From Nevskia sp035651715 (GTDB taxonomy: Bacteria; Pseudomonadota; Gammaproteobacteria; Nevskiales; Nevskiaceae), in the NCBI GenBank assembly GCA_035651715.1, contig DASRFD010000112.1, positions 12,668 through 76,667 of the forward strand: 64,000 nt of DNA. The letters are read 5' to 3'. The notes beneath the pieces are model-generated. The model saw only the letters and a program-made list of their open reading frames with translations, did not search any database and was not told the origin of the DNA. Below are positions 14,956-23,946 of this stretch, in pieces. Positions within the stretch are counted from its first letter, which is position 1, and each line of letters starts with the position of its first letter. Position numbers and translations under genes: made by a program.

Positions 14956-15971
14956 GCCGGCAGCTGCACCCGCGGCAGCACGTGCTTTTCGAACACGGCG
15001 CGCAGCGGCGCCAGCTCCGGGTAGGCCGGCAGCACGTCCATGACGTAGCGCACGAAGCGCGGCGTGTCGGCGACATAGCGCGGCTTGCCGTCGCGGTGGG
15101 TCAGGCGGGCGAAGATGCCGATGACCTTGAGATGGCGGTGCAGGCCGATCCAGTCGCAGTCGCGGCGGAACCGGGCCCACTCCGGTACCGCCAGGCCAGC
15201 CGCCGCGGCGCGCTGGTGGTAGGTGCGCAGGCCCCACTCGACGCGTTCGGCCGGCCAGCTCATGAAGGCGTCCTTGAACAGGCAGATCGGGTCGTAGGCC
15301 AGCGGGCCGTAGACCGCGTCCTGGAAATCCAGCACACCCGGATTGGGCGTGCTCAGCATCAGGTTGCGCGGCATGTAATCGCGGTGCACGTAGACCTGGG
15401 GCTGGGCCAGGGCGGCATCGACCAGCAGGCGGAACTGTCCTTGCAGCAGCGCGGTCTCGGCCGGGTCCAGCTCGACGCCCAGATGGCGGCCCAGGTACCA
15501 GTCCGGGAACAGGTTCAGCTCGCGCTGCAGCAGCGCCTCGTCATACGGCGGCAGCACGCCGGGACGGCTGGCCTTCTGGAAGACGACGAGGGCGTCGATG
15601 GCGTCGCGGAACAGGGCGTCGGCGTTGTCCGGAGTGATCGCCTGCAGCATCGTGTGCGGGCCCAGGTCGGACAGCAGCAGGTAGCCGGCCTCCAGGTCCT
15701 GCCCCAGCACCGCGGGGACATGCACGCCGGCCTCGCGCAGCAATCCGGCCACTTGCAGGAACGGCCGGCAGTTCTCCTTGTCCGGCGGCGCATCCATCAC
15801 GATCCAGCTGCGCTGGCCGTCGCGCAGGCGGAAGTAGCGGCGGAAGCTGGCGTCGGCCGAAGCCGGGGCGAAGCCCGCCTGTGAAAGGGCGAGCACGCCG
15901 CAGGCCCAGCGATAGGCCTGCACGGCGCGGCTGTCGGAGGGGTCGATGGACAACGGGTCGGAGCCGGTCAA
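14952..15971 (-). CDS. amgK: N-acetylmuramate/N-acetylglucosamine anomeric kinase
   Basis: Phosphorylates the anomeric hydroxyl of MurNAc or GlcNAc recovered from murein. It has 339 residues with an aminoglycoside-phosphotransferase-like fold: ASFRRYFRLRDG in the nucleotide-binding N-lobe, YLLLSDLGPHTML, the catalytic loop VYVHRDYMPRNLML with Asp, and the metal-binding VLDFQDAVYGPLAYDP. It is the first gene of a pair with murU, which it overlaps by four bases. It is divergent from lptD across 77 bp, so outer-membrane assembly and murein recycling share a promoter region here. The start ATG at 15971 follows an AT-rich patch (TCAAAAAACTTAA). Confidence 0.93.
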   Translation of the reverse strand: MTGSDPLSIDPSDSRAVQAYRWACGVLALSQAGFAPASADASFRRYFRLRDGQRSWIVMDAPPDKENCRPFLQVAGLLREAGVHVPAVLGQDLEAGYLLLSDLGPHTMLQAITPDNADALFRDAIDALVVFQKASRPGVLPPYDEALLQRELNLFPDWYLGRHLGVELDPAETALLQGQFRLLVDAALAQPQVYVHRDYMPRNLMLSTPNPGVLDFQDAVYGPLAYDPICLFKDAFMSWPAERVEWGLRTYHQRAAAAGLAVPEWARFRRDCDWIGLHRHLKVIGIFARLTHRDGKPRYVADTPRFVRYVMDVLPAYPELAPLRAVFEKHVLPRVQLPA

Positions 15972-16048
15972 GAGTCGTGTCGCTTTGGGCGGTTATCAAA
16001 AAACTTAAGGGCTAGAGTACCCTAGCGCGGCGGCCATTTGCGCCCCGC

Positions 16049-18349
16049 GTGTTGCGCCGCAGGCGCCCAAAAACCATACTTGCGCGAAACTCCGGGAAAC
16101 CCCTTTTGCGAGCTGCCCCGTCATCGCTGTTGCGCCTGACCCTGGCCGCCCTGGGCTTGTGCGCGCTCGCGCCGGCGCAGGCGCAGTACAGCCGCACCGC
16201 CCCGGCCTCCTGCCCGCAGGTGGACTATGCGCGCGAACTGCCGCCGATCGCCCCGGATCCGCGCCTGGTGCTGAACGCCGACCAGGTCGAGCTGAAGCAG
16301 AACGGCGTTTCGCGCCTGACCGGCTCGGTGCTGATCAGCCAGGACGGGCGCGAGTTCTCGGCGCAGCAGGTGGACTACAGCGACGCCGACAAGCACCTGC
16401 GGGTCGACTCGCAGTCGCTGTTCCGCGACCCGGGGCTGATCGTCAAGAGCCAGAGCCTGGACTATGACCTGGTCAGCGAGCAGGGCGTGTTCAACCAGGC
16501 CAGCTACACCCTGATCCCGCCGGCGGCGCGCGGCCAGTCCGAGCGCATCGACGTTTCGCGCGAGGGCTGGGCCCGGCTCAGCGGCGTCAGCTACACCACC
16601 TGCGCTCCGGACGCCGAGTCCTGGCTGCTCAAGGCCGGCCGCATCGAGTTGAACCAGGACACGGGCATGGGCTACGCCCACGACGCCACCCTGTGGTTCC
16701 AGGGTCTGCCGCTCCTGTACCTGCCCTACTTCCAGTTCCCGATCGACGGCGAGCGCCACACCGGCTTCCTGCCGCCGATCTTCGGCCAGTCGCACAACAC
16801 CGGTTTCGACCTGCGCGCGCCGTTCTACCTGAACCTGGCGCCGAACTACGACGCCACGCTGATCCCGCGCTACATGACCGAACGCGGCGCCCAGCTCGGC
16901 GGGCGGGTGCGCTACCTCTGGTCCAAGGGCGAGGGCCAGCTCTACGGCGAGTACCTGAGCTACGACCAGGACACGCACAAGGAGCGCAGCTACGTCAATT
17001 TCTCCCATGAGAGCCTGTTCAACCAGCGCCTGGGGCTGGAGGCGCAGTACGCCCAGGTCAGCGACCGCAACTACTTCGAGGACCTCGGCGGCAACGTCGA
17101 CCTGACCTCGGCCTCGTTCCTGGCACAGGGCGCCAAGCTGACCTACGCCGCCCCGGCCTCCTACACCGTGACCGCGCTGGTGCAGGGCTACCAGCCGGTG
17201 GCCAGCTCCATCGCCACCACCGACAACCCCTACCAGCGCCTGCCGCAGATCACCCTGGACGCGCTGACCCGCAACACCTGGCTCGACACGCGCGCCGGCT
17301 TCGAAGGCCAGTTCACCAACTTCGCCCGCTCCGACTCGGTGGAGGGCCAGCGCCTGATCGCCCAGCCCTACCTGCGCTGGCAGCAGGATCATGCCGCCTG
17401 GTACATGGCGGCGCAGACCGACCTGTCCTACACCTATTACAACCTGACCGACACCGCCGGCAACCAGCCGGAGCAGCCGCAGCGCACCTTGCCGGTGCTC
17501 AGCGGCGAGGGCGGCCTGCATTTCGAGCGCATCACCGACAGCGGCGTGCTGCAGACGCTGGAGCCGAAGCTGTTCTACCTGTATGTGCCCTACCACGCCC
17601 AGGACCAGCTGCCGGTGTTCGACTCGGGCGAGCCGGACTTCGACTTCCCCGAATTGTTCGCCCGCAACCGCTATACCGGCGAGGACCGCATTTCCGACGC
17701 CAACCAGATAACCTCGGCCGTCACCACCCGGCTGATCGACCCGGATTCCGGCCTGACCAAGGTCTCCGCCAGCCTGGGCGAGATCTACCGCTTCAACGCG
17801 CCGCGTGTCGGCCTGCCCGGCTTCAGCAACCCCAGCCCCGGCAGCTCCGACTACATCGGCGCGGTGGAGTACCAGATCAGCCAGCGCTGGGCCGCGGCGG
17901 GCACGGCGGAATGGACCTCCAATTTCGACCGCTTCCAGCGCACCGAGGTGGACCTGCGCTACCGCGAGCCGGAAAACGGGCTCTACGGCCGCCGCCTCGA
18001 CATCGCCTACCGCTACTTCAACGGCCTGCTGCAGCAGGCGGACGTGGCGTTCTCCACCCCCATCGTCGACCGCTGGCGCGCCGCGGCGCGGGTGCGCTAC
18101 TCGCTGTTCAACGACGAGATCCAGGAGTCCTTCCTCGGCCTGGAATACCAGACCTGCTGCTGGGCCATCCGCGGCACCTACCGCCGCTACATTTCCAACA
18201 GCAACGGCGGCTTCAACAACGGCGTCTACTTCCAGCTGGACCTGAAAGGCCTCAGCCGCCTGGGCACCGGCTTCGACGAGCTGCTGCCGGCCACCGACCC
18301 GAACGCCCCGATCCGCGGCCGCAACGCCTCCTCCACCTCGCCCTATTGA
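16049..18349 (+). CDS. lptD: LPS-assembly protein LptD
   Basis: Essential outer-membrane beta-barrel that, with LptE, inserts lipopolysaccharide into the outer leaflet. It has 766 residues from a GTG start at 16049. A signal peptide spans about residues 25-46 (LRLTLAALGLCALAPAQAQ), preceded by an unusually long basic stretch, so a later start is possible. The periplasmic OstA/jellyroll domain (about 70-190) contains VLNADQVELKQNGV. The barrel follows, with the highly conserved LWFQGLPLLYLPYFQFPID and GFLPPIFGQS. Cysteines at the N-terminal end and the CC pair in YQTCCWAIRG are the disulfide-forming set. It leads the lptD-surA-pdxA-rsmA cluster. Confidence 0.97.
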   Translation: MLRRRRPKTILARNSGKPLLRAAPSSLLRLTLAALGLCALAPAQAQYSRTAPASCPQVDYARELPPIAPDPRLVLNADQVELKQNGVSRLTGSVLISQDGREFSAQQVDYSDADKHLRVDSQSLFRDPGLIVKSQSLDYDLVSEQGVFNQASYTLIPPAARGQSERIDVSREGWARLSGVSYTTCAPDAESWLLKAGRIELNQDTGMGYAHDATLWFQGLPLLYLPYFQFPIDGERHTGFLPPIFGQSHNTGFDLRAPFYLNLAPNYDATLIPRYMTERGAQLGGRVRYLWSKGEGQLYGEYLSYDQDTHKERSYVNFSHESLFNQRLGLEAQYAQVSDRNYFEDLGGNVDLTSASFLAQGAKLTYAAPASYTVTALVQGYQPVASSIATTDNPYQRLPQITLDALTRNTWLDTRAGFEGQFTNFARSDSVEGQRLIAQPYLRWQQDHAAWYMAAQTDLSYTYYNLTDTAGNQPEQPQRTLPVLSGEGGLHFERITDSGVLQTLEPKLFYLYVPYHAQDQLPVFDSGEPDFDFPELFARNRYTGEDRISDANQITSAVTTRLIDPDSGLTKVSASLGEIYRFNAPRVGLPGFSNPSPGSSDYIGAVEYQISQRWAAAGTAEWTSNFDRFQRTEVDLRYREPENGLYGRRLDIAYRYFNGLLQQADVAFSTPIVDRWRAAARVRYSLFNDEIQESFLGLEYQTCCWAIRGTYRRYISNSNGGFNNGVYFQLDLKGLSRLGTGFDELLPATDPNAPIRGRNASSTSPY

Positions 18350-18430
18350 GGCGCCGGCGGCCCCGGCAGGCCCCAGACCGGCCGCCTCGTGCTACCCTAG
18401 GGGCTTCGCAGTCCCTATCCGCAAGACCTC

Positions 18431-19747
18431 ATGAAGCTGTTCTTCCGGCTGCCGCTCGCGGCCCTGATTCTTTCCGTCTCCTGCGCCGCCGGCGCCGCCC
18501 AAACCATCGACCGCATCATCGCGGTGGTGAACGACAACGTCATCCTGCAAAGCGAGCTGGAGCAGCAGATCCACATCGCGCAGAGCGAGATGAAGGACCA
18601 CGGCATCACGCCGCCGCCCGAGGACGCGCTGCGCAGCCAGGTGCTGGAGCGCCTGATCCTGATGCGGCTGCAGACCGACCGCGCCAAGGAAGCCGGCATC
18701 AAGGTCGACGACCGCGAGCTGAACGACGTGATGAACAACATCGCGGCGCAGAACAAGATGACCCTGGCCCAGCTGGCCCAGTCGGTGAAGTCCGAGGGCA
18801 TGGACTACACCGCCCTGCGCGAGCAGGTGCGCCAGCAGGTGCTGGCCAACCGCGTGCGGCAGAAGGAAGTCGATTCGCGCGTCGTGGTCACCGACCAGGA
18901 CATCGACCAGTTCCTCGCCGCCAGCGGCAACGACGACCAGACCGAGTACCACCTCGGACACATCCTGGTGGCGCTGCCCGATGCGGCCAGCCCCGAGGTG
19001 CGCGAAAAGGCCCACGCCAAGGCGGAAAGCGTGCTGAAGCGGCTGCGCAGCGGCGACGACTTCGCCCAGGTGGCGATCACCAGCTCCGACGGCCAGCAGG
19101 CGCTGCAGGGCGGCGACCTGGGCTGGCGCAAGGCCAGCGCGCTGCCCAGCGTGTTCGCCACCGCCATGGCCAAGATGAAGCCGGGCGACACCAGCGGCAT
19201 CATCGAGGCCAGCAACGGCTACAACATCATCAAGCTGATCGAACGGCGCGACGCCGGCGAGCGCCAGACGGTCACCGAGACGCAGTCGCGCCACATCCTG
19301 CTGACGCCCAACACCATCCGCAGCGAGGACGCCACCCGCGCCCAGGCCTACGAGCTGTACGAGCGCCTGAAGAAGGGCGCCGATTTCGCCGAACTGGCGA
19401 AGAAGTATTCGGACGATCCCGGCTCCAAGAACTCCGGCGGCGATCTCGGCTGGCAGCCGCCGGGCGTGTTCGCGCCGGAATTCCAGGAGCACATCGACGC
19501 GCTCAAGGACGGCGAAATCAGCCAGCCGTTCCACAGCCAGTTCGGCTGGCATATCGCCCAGCTCGAGGGGCGCCGCACCCGCGACGTGACCATGGAAGCG
19601 CGCCGCGGCCGCGCCCGCCAGGCCATCACCCAGCGCAAGGACGCCGAGGAATACGAAGCCTGGCTGCGCCGCCTGCGCGAGGAAGCCTACGTCGAGTACC
19701 GCCTCGGCGGCGGCAGCGGCGATTCGGCTTCCGGCAAATCGTCCTGA
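18431..19747 (+). CDS. surA: Periplasmic chaperone and peptidyl-prolyl isomerase SurA
   Basis: Escorts unfolded outer-membrane proteins, including LptD, to the BAM complex. It has 438 residues (E. coli 428). A signal peptide covers residues 1-23 (ALILSVSCAAGAAQ). The N-terminal chaperone domain begins IDRIIAVVNDNVILQSELEQ. Two parvulin domains follow: about residues 173-275 (EYHLGHILVALP to IIKLIERR) and about 280-385 (QSRHILLTP to AQLEGRR), each with the GGDLGW signature. A C-terminal helix completes the chaperone module. It lies 81 bp after lptD and is separated from pdxA by a 213-bp gap of repeat-like DNA. Confidence 0.97.
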   Translation: MKLFFRLPLAALILSVSCAAGAAQTIDRIIAVVNDNVILQSELEQQIHIAQSEMKDHGITPPPEDALRSQVLERLILMRLQTDRAKEAGIKVDDRELNDVMNNIAAQNKMTLAQLAQSVKSEGMDYTALREQVRQQVLANRVRQKEVDSRVVVTDQDIDQFLAASGNDDQTEYHLGHILVALPDAASPEVREKAHAKAESVLKRLRSGDDFAQVAITSSDGQQALQGGDLGWRKASALPSVFATAMAKMKPGDTSGIIEASNGYNIIKLIERRDAGERQTVTETQSRHILLTPNTIRSEDATRAQAYELYERLKKGADFAELAKKYSDDPGSKNSGGDLGWQPPGVFAPEFQEHIDALKDGEISQPFHSQFGWHIAQLEGRRTRDVTMEARRGRARQAITQRKDAEEYEAWLRRLREEAYVEYRLGGGSGDSASGKSS

Positions 19748-19960
19748 GCCCGGCCTGAAAAAGGCCTGGTCTCAGGCGAGGTGCCCGGGCCGCGAAGCGC
19801 GGGCAAAGCGGCCGCGCGCAAGGCCGCCACGACGCGGAAACGCTTGCTGGATGAGGCTTTTCCGGTCTCTTTCCGCCGCTTCACGTCTTTGCGCGAGAAT
19901 GTCCCTGCTTCTCTCCGCGCCATTGGCGCCCTTGCGTGAGGCCCGCTTCCTCCTTCCGGC
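19748..19960. repeat. Repeat-like intergenic DNA between surA and pdxA
   Basis: This gap holds no convincing gene. It resembles the gap after pdxA in composition and order: a CGCAAGG-type arm, a GGCTTTTCC stretch, a CTTTGCGC arm followed by GAGAATG, and finally GGCGCCCTTGCG (19925-19936), which is identical to 21084-21095. The pattern suggests two decayed copies of one dispersed palindromic repeat. A hairpin just after surA (GGCCTGAAAAAGGCC, around 19752) could serve as its terminator. Confidence 0.5.
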
Positions 19961-20956
19961 ATGAGCACCGCCCCTATCCCCCGCCTGCTGCTGACTCCCG
20001 GCGAGCCCGCCGGAATCGGTCCCGACCTCGCGGTGGCGATCGCGCAGCAACCCCTCGCCGCGGCGCTGGCCGTGGTCGCCGATCCGGCATTGCTCCAGAG
20101 CCGCGCCGGCCGGCTGGGCCTGCCGCTGCGCCTGCGCACGCTCGATACGGCGGCGCCGCCGCAGCCGCATCGTCCCGGCGAATTGCAGGTGTTGCCGGTC
20201 GACCTGGCCGCCCCGGCCAGCCCCGGCCGGCTCGACCCGCGCAACGCCGCCTACGTGCTGCAGACCCTGCGCCTGGCGGCGGCCCGGACCCTGGATGGCG
20301 GCGCCGATGCCCTGGTCACCGCCCCGGTGCACAAGGGCGTGATCAACGACGCCGGCGTCGCCTTCACCGGCCATACCGAGTTCCTGGCGCAGCTGTGCGC
20401 GGCGCCGACCCCGGTCATGATGCTGGCCGCCGGCACGCTGCGCGTGGCCCTGGCCACCACCCACCTGCCGCTGCGCGAGGTGCCGGCGGCGATCACCGCT
20501 TCGAGGCTGGACGCGGTGCTGCGCGTGCTGCACCACGACCTGCGCAGCCGTTTCGGCCTGCCGCAGCCGCGCATCCTGGTCTGCGGCCTCAACCCGCACG
20601 CGGGCGAAGGCGGCCATCTGGGCCGCGAGGAGATCGAGGTCATCGGTCCGGTGCTGGAGCGCCTGCGCGGCGAAGGCATGCAGCTGAACGGCCCCCTGCC
20701 CGCGGACACGCTGTTCACGCCGCGACTGCTGGCGCAGGGCGACGCGGTGCTGGCGATGTACCACGACCAGGGCTTGCCCGTGCTCAAGCACGCCGGCTTC
20801 GGCGAGGCGGTGAACATCACCCTCGGCCTGCCCATCATCCGCACCTCGGTGGATCACGGCACCGCGCTGGAGCTGGCCGGCAGCGGGCGCGCCGAAAGCG
20901 GCAGCCTCGGCGCGGCCCTGCGCATGGCGCTCGAGCTGATACGGGCGCGGCCGTGA
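19961..20956 (+). CDS. pdxA: 4-hydroxythreonine-4-phosphate dehydrogenase
   Basis: NAD-dependent oxidation step of the DXP-dependent pyridoxal phosphate pathway. It has 331 residues, the normal length. Recognisable segments are LTPGEPAGIGPDLAVA at the N-terminus, LVTAPVHKGVINDAG, FTGHTEFLAQLC, the metal-binding histidine region TTHLPLREVP, CGLNPHAGEGGHLGREE, MYHDQGLPVLKH and the closing LPIIRTSVDHGTALE. The order surA-pdxA-rsmA followed by apaG/apaH is common in gammaproteobacteria; here apaH lies 9 kb away, beyond the inserted tad locus, and apaG is absent from the window. Confidence 0.97.
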   Translation: MSTAPIPRLLLTPGEPAGIGPDLAVAIAQQPLAAALAVVADPALLQSRAGRLGLPLRLRTLDTAAPPQPHRPGELQVLPVDLAAPASPGRLDPRNAAYVLQTLRLAAARTLDGGADALVTAPVHKGVINDAGVAFTGHTEFLAQLCAAPTPVMMLAAGTLRVALATTHLPLREVPAAITASRLDAVLRVLHHDLRSRFGLPQPRILVCGLNPHAGEGGHLGREEIEVIGPVLERLRGEGMQLNGPLPADTLFTPRLLAQGDAVLAMYHDQGLPVLKHAGFGEAVNITLGLPIIRTSVDHGTALELAGSGRAESGSLGAALRMALELIRARP

Positions 20957-21119
20957 GCCCCGGTCAGAAGCGGCCTCACGCGCCGGCGCAAGGACACGGG
21001 AAAAAGCCTTTTGAAAAAGGGCTTTCCGCTTCTGCTGCGCCTTTGCGCCGGTGCGCGGCAATGCTTCCGCTCGTCCTGGCCCCGGCGCCCTTGCGCAGGG
21101 CCGCTCCCCGCGGGGCGCC
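20957..21119. repeat. Nested inverted repeat between pdxA and rsmA
   Basis: CCGGCGCAAGG (20983-20993) pairs with CCTTTGCGCCGG (21040-21051), and inside it GGGAAAAAGCC pairs loosely with GGGCTTTCC (21019-21027). The gap also carries GGCGCCCTTGCG (21084-21095), shared exactly with the gap before pdxA. No coding frame here looks real. It reads like a decayed member of a dispersed palindromic repeat family. Confidence 0.55.
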
Positions 21120-21917
21120 ATGACCGGGCACCACGCCGCCAAAAAGCATTTCGGCCAGCACTTCCTGCACGACCCGCAGGTGATCGAGCGCATCGTGCGC
21201 AGCATCAACCCGCAGCCGGGCGAGGTGCTGGCGGAGATCGGCCCCGGCCTCGGCGCGCTGACCGCGCCCCTGCTGGCGCGCCACGGCCGGCTGCACGTGG
21301 TGGAGATCGACCGCGACGTGGTGCCGCACCTGCGCGCCGCCTGCGGCGATGCGCCGGGCCTGGAACTGCACCTGGCCGACGCGCTGAAGTTCGACTACGC
21401 CAGCCTGGCCGCGCCGGACCAGGCGCTGCGCCTGGCGGGCAACCTGCCCTACAACATTTCCACGCCGCTGCTGTTCCACCTGCTGCGCTATGCCGGGCGG
21501 GTGCGCGACATGCACTTCATGCTGCAGAAGGAGGTGGTGGACCGCCTCACCGCGCAGCCGGATACCGACGATTACGGCCGCCTCACCGTCAGCGTGGCGG
21601 CGCGGGCCCGGGCCGACTACCTGTTCGCGGTCGGCCCCGGCGCGTTCCGGCCGCCGCCCAGGGTGGATTCGGCGGTGGTGCGCATCACGCCGCGCCCGCC
21701 GCCCTTCGTCATCGACGATTTCGCCAGCTTCGACGAGGTGGTCGCCGCGGCGTTCTCGCAGCGCCGCAAGACCCTGTCCAACGCCCTGCGCAAGCTGCTG
21801 CCGGCCGAGGAAATCAGCGCCGCCGGCATCGATCCCCGCGCGCGGGGGGAAACGCTGTCGCCGGCTCAATTCGCCGTGCTCGCCAACCGGCGCCACGCGC
21901 TGGCACAGCGCCGATAA
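21120..21917 (+). CDS. rsmA: 16S rRNA (adenine1518-N6/adenine1519-N6)-dimethyltransferase
   Basis: Dimethylates two adjacent adenines near the 3' end of 16S rRNA during late small-subunit maturation (KsgA). It has 265 residues. The N-terminal KKHFGQHFLHDPQVIERI is diagnostic; the SAM-binding motif EIGPGLGALTAPLL follows near residue 40, then VVEIDRDVVPHL and the catalytic NLPYNIST motif. I start at the ATG at 21120; the upstream in-frame residues come from the repeat-like gap. It ends the plus-strand cluster, facing the tad operon across a strong terminator hairpin. Confidence 0.97.
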   Translation: MTGHHAAKKHFGQHFLHDPQVIERIVRSINPQPGEVLAEIGPGLGALTAPLLARHGRLHVVEIDRDVVPHLRAACGDAPGLELHLADALKFDYASLAAPDQALRLAGNLPYNISTPLLFHLLRYAGRVRDMHFMLQKEVVDRLTAQPDTDDYGRLTVSVAARARADYLFAVGPGAFRPPPRVDSAVVRITPRPPPFVIDDFASFDEVVAAAFSQRRKTLSNALRKLLPAEEISAAGIDPRARGETLSPAQFAVLANRRHALAQRR

Positions 21918-21921
21918 AAAA

Positions 21922-21948
21922 GCCCGCGCCCCGGACCGGGACGCGGGC
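21922..21948 (-). terminator. Intrinsic terminator ending the tad operon
   Basis: A 13-base-pair GC stem with a three-base loop (one C/T mismatch), followed on the minus strand by six T residues. It lies 16 bp past the last tad-locus gene and directly after the rsmA stop. On the plus strand there is no T-run, so it acts mainly on the minus strand. Confidence 0.85.
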
Positions 21949-21963
21949 CATGATTCGACCGCC

Positions 21964-22314
21964 TTAGCGGGCGCTGCCGCTGCCGGTGCCACCGCCGGAA
22001 GTGGTGAAGCTGTCGGACGAGTAACGCTCCGGAATGGGATGGGTGAAGCTGTTCAGATAGCGCTGGTAGACCAGAGTCGCCGCCTCGCCCGACATCGGCC
22101 GCGGATCGGTCACGGCATAGGCGCCGCTGGTCTGGGTCGCCAGCCAGTAACGGGTCTGCGAGCCGAAGCCCTGGCCTGCGGCGGGAGCCGAGGCGGCCGG
22201 GGCCGCAGCGGCGGGGGCCGGGCTCGAACTATCGGCCGGGGCCACAGTGCTCTCGGGCTGGGCCAGTGCCGCAAACGGCAGGGTGCAGCTCGCCACAATC
22301 ATCCATCCGCGCAT
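21964..22314 (-). CDS. DUF3613 domain protein of the tad locus
   Basis: A small secreted protein of 116 residues. A signal peptide (MRGWMIVASCTLPFAALAQP) is followed by an Ala/Pro/Ser-rich linker of about 40 residues and a compact C-terminal domain: GFGSQTRYWLATQTSGAYAV, RPMSGEAATLVYQRYLNSF and THPIPE. This matches DUF3613, a short domain found at the ends of tad loci; its role is unknown. AAGGAG lies seven bases before the ATG at 22314, which fixes the start. It is the last gene before the terminator, 13 bp after tadD. Confidence 0.8.
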   Translation of the reverse strand: MRGWMIVASCTLPFAALAQPESTVAPADSSSPAPAAAAPAASAPAAGQGFGSQTRYWLATQTSGAYAVTDPRPMSGEAATLVYQRYLNSFTHPIPERYSSDSFTTSGGGTGSGSAR

Positions 22315-22327
22315 GTCACTCTCCTTC

Positions 22328-23014
22328 CTAGCCGGCCGCCTTGGCGGTCCTGGCGTTCTGTCTGTTACGGATGGCCTGGGCACTGTCGCGCAGCTGCCGC
22401 ATGCCGTCCGCTTTCACGTCCGCATCCTGCGCTAACCGTTGCGCTGCCCCTTCGTTGCCTACCAGCAGCATCAGGATGATGAGGTTGTTGCGGCTCTTCA
22501 TCTGACCCGGCGCCAACTCGGCGGCGGTGGACAACTCCGGCATCGCTTCATTATAGCGCCCGGCCGTCATCAGGGCGTAGCCTAAATCGTTGCGGAAATC
22601 AACGTCCGTCGGCGCCCGCTCAACGGCCCTGCGCAGGTTACGGATGGCAGCTTCGAGGTCCGTGTTCGTATACAGCATCCCAAGGCCGTGATACGCCTGC
22701 GCGCTGTAGCGCGAATCCAGGAGGCTGCGGTACAAGGCCTCCGACTGAGCCCGCTGCCCAAGGTGCCGCCGGGCATCCGCCTCCAGCAGGGTCAGTTGCT
22801 CGCTGCTGCCGCTCCGCTTCTGGTCTTCGATGTGGGCCAGCGCGGCATAGTACTGCCCTTTGTCCAGCATCTGCTGGATCAGGTCGGCGTGGATATCCTG
22901 GTTGCTGACGTGCGGCGCCTCGGCCTCGGCCGGATTGCCGGAGTCCGGGTGCCGGGCAGTGCTGGAGCAGGCGGCAAGCAGCACTGCGGGGAGCAGCCAC
23001 CAGGTTCTCGTCAT
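22328..23014 (-). CDS. tadD: TPR lipoprotein TadD
   Basis: Outer-membrane-associated lipoprotein of the tight-adherence pilus machine, probably a pilotin or assembly factor for the secretin. It has 228 residues. The lipobox LLAAC places the acylated cysteine at about residue 16. Tetratricopeptide repeats fill the middle: ALAHIEDQKRSG, LYRSLLDSRYSAQAYHGLGM, AIRNLRRAVERAPTDVDFRN and NEAMPELSTAAELAPGQ. The start overlaps the tadC stop by ATGA, as do several junctions in this operon. Confidence 0.88.
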   Translation of the reverse strand: MTRTWWLLPAVLLAACSSTARHPDSGNPAEAEAPHVSNQDIHADLIQQMLDKGQYYAALAHIEDQKRSGSSEQLTLLEADARRHLGQRAQSEALYRSLLDSRYSAQAYHGLGMLYTNTDLEAAIRNLRRAVERAPTDVDFRNDLGYALMTAGRYNEAMPELSTAAELAPGQMKSRNNLIILMLLVGNEGAAQRLAQDADVKADGMRQLRDSAQAIRNRQNARTAKAAG

Positions 23015-23946
23015 AGCCCCTGGATGGCCTTGAGAATCGCCACGAAAGCGGGACCGGCGATGAACAGCATCAGCCCGGGAAAGAAAAACAGCACCATGAC
23101 CACGGTCATGCGGCCGGAGATCAGGTTGACCCGCTCGCGCAGGTCGAGGGCCTGACGCTCCTCGATCACCTTGAGGGCATCGTGCAGCGGCTCGCGGATC
23201 TCGCCGCCGAAGCGGTCGACCTGACGCATCACCCCGAGCACCGAGCTGAGATCATCGACCTGCAGGGCGTCGCCGATCGAGCGCAGCGCCTCGGAGATAT
23301 CCGCGCCGGCCTCGATCTGGCGCAGCGCCACCTGGACCTCCAGGCCGAGTTCAGGCAGCACGCCCTGGCCCTCGCGGACCAGATTGGAGAACGCCTGGCG
23401 GGTGGACAGGCCGGCGTCGTACAGCATCACCAGCAAGTGCACGAACAGCGGCACCTCGCGGCGGATGCGCTGGGCGCGTGAAGCGGCGATATAACGCAGC
23501 ACCATGCGCGGCAGCAGCATCGACAGGATCACCGCCAGCGCCAGCACCGCGTAGATCCACGGCACCTGGAAGTAGTCGCTCTTGACGAACATCCAGCCGA
23601 GCACCACCAGGCCCAGCAGAGCCACCGGCGTCAGCGCCTGGAACACGTAGTAGCCCAGCCGTGACTGGCGATCGCGCCAGCCGGCCTGGATCAGCAACTT
23701 GGCGGTTTCGCCGTCGGCATCGACCAGCTGGTCGATGGCACGGCCGCGACGCGCCAGGGTCTGCATCAGCGGGCGCTCGCCACCCTCGGCAAAATCAGGA
23801 TCGGGCGCGGCTTCGGCCCCTTCGAGGCGCCGCTGCATGCGCCGCTCGTTGCGGGCGGAGGCGCTAACCAGCACCACGCCGAGCACCCCCAGCACCAGCA
23901 TCACCACGGCCAGCGCCGCGATCGAAGCGAAGGCGTTTGCGTTCAT
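23011..23946 (-). CDS. tadC: Type II secretion F-domain protein TadC
   Basis: Inner-membrane platform protein of the Flp pilus machine, homologous to GspF/PilC halves. It has 311 residues, with one N-terminal membrane segment (residues 6-30), two around 90-145 and a pair near the C-terminus (VVMVLFFFPGLMLFIAGPAF). The T2SSF domain between them contains PLFVHLLVMLYDAGLSTRQAF and the repeated acidic helix region. The start at 23946 shares one base with the tadB stop, so the two platform proteins are tightly coupled. An upstream in-frame start would lie inside tadB and adds unrelated sequence. Confidence 0.9.
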   Translation of the reverse strand: MNANAFASIAALAVVMLVLGVLGVVLVSASARNERRMQRRLEGAEAAPDPDFAEGGERPLMQTLARRGRAIDQLVDADGETAKLLIQAGWRDRQSRLGYYVFQALTPVALLGLVVLGWMFVKSDYFQVPWIYAVLALAVILSMLLPRMVLRYIAASRAQRIRREVPLFVHLLVMLYDAGLSTRQAFSNLVREGQGVLPELGLEVQVALRQIEAGADISEALRSIGDALQVDDLSSVLGVMRQVDRFGGEIREPLHDALKVIEERQALDLRERVNLISGRMTVVMVLFFFPGLMLFIAGPAFVAILKAIQGL

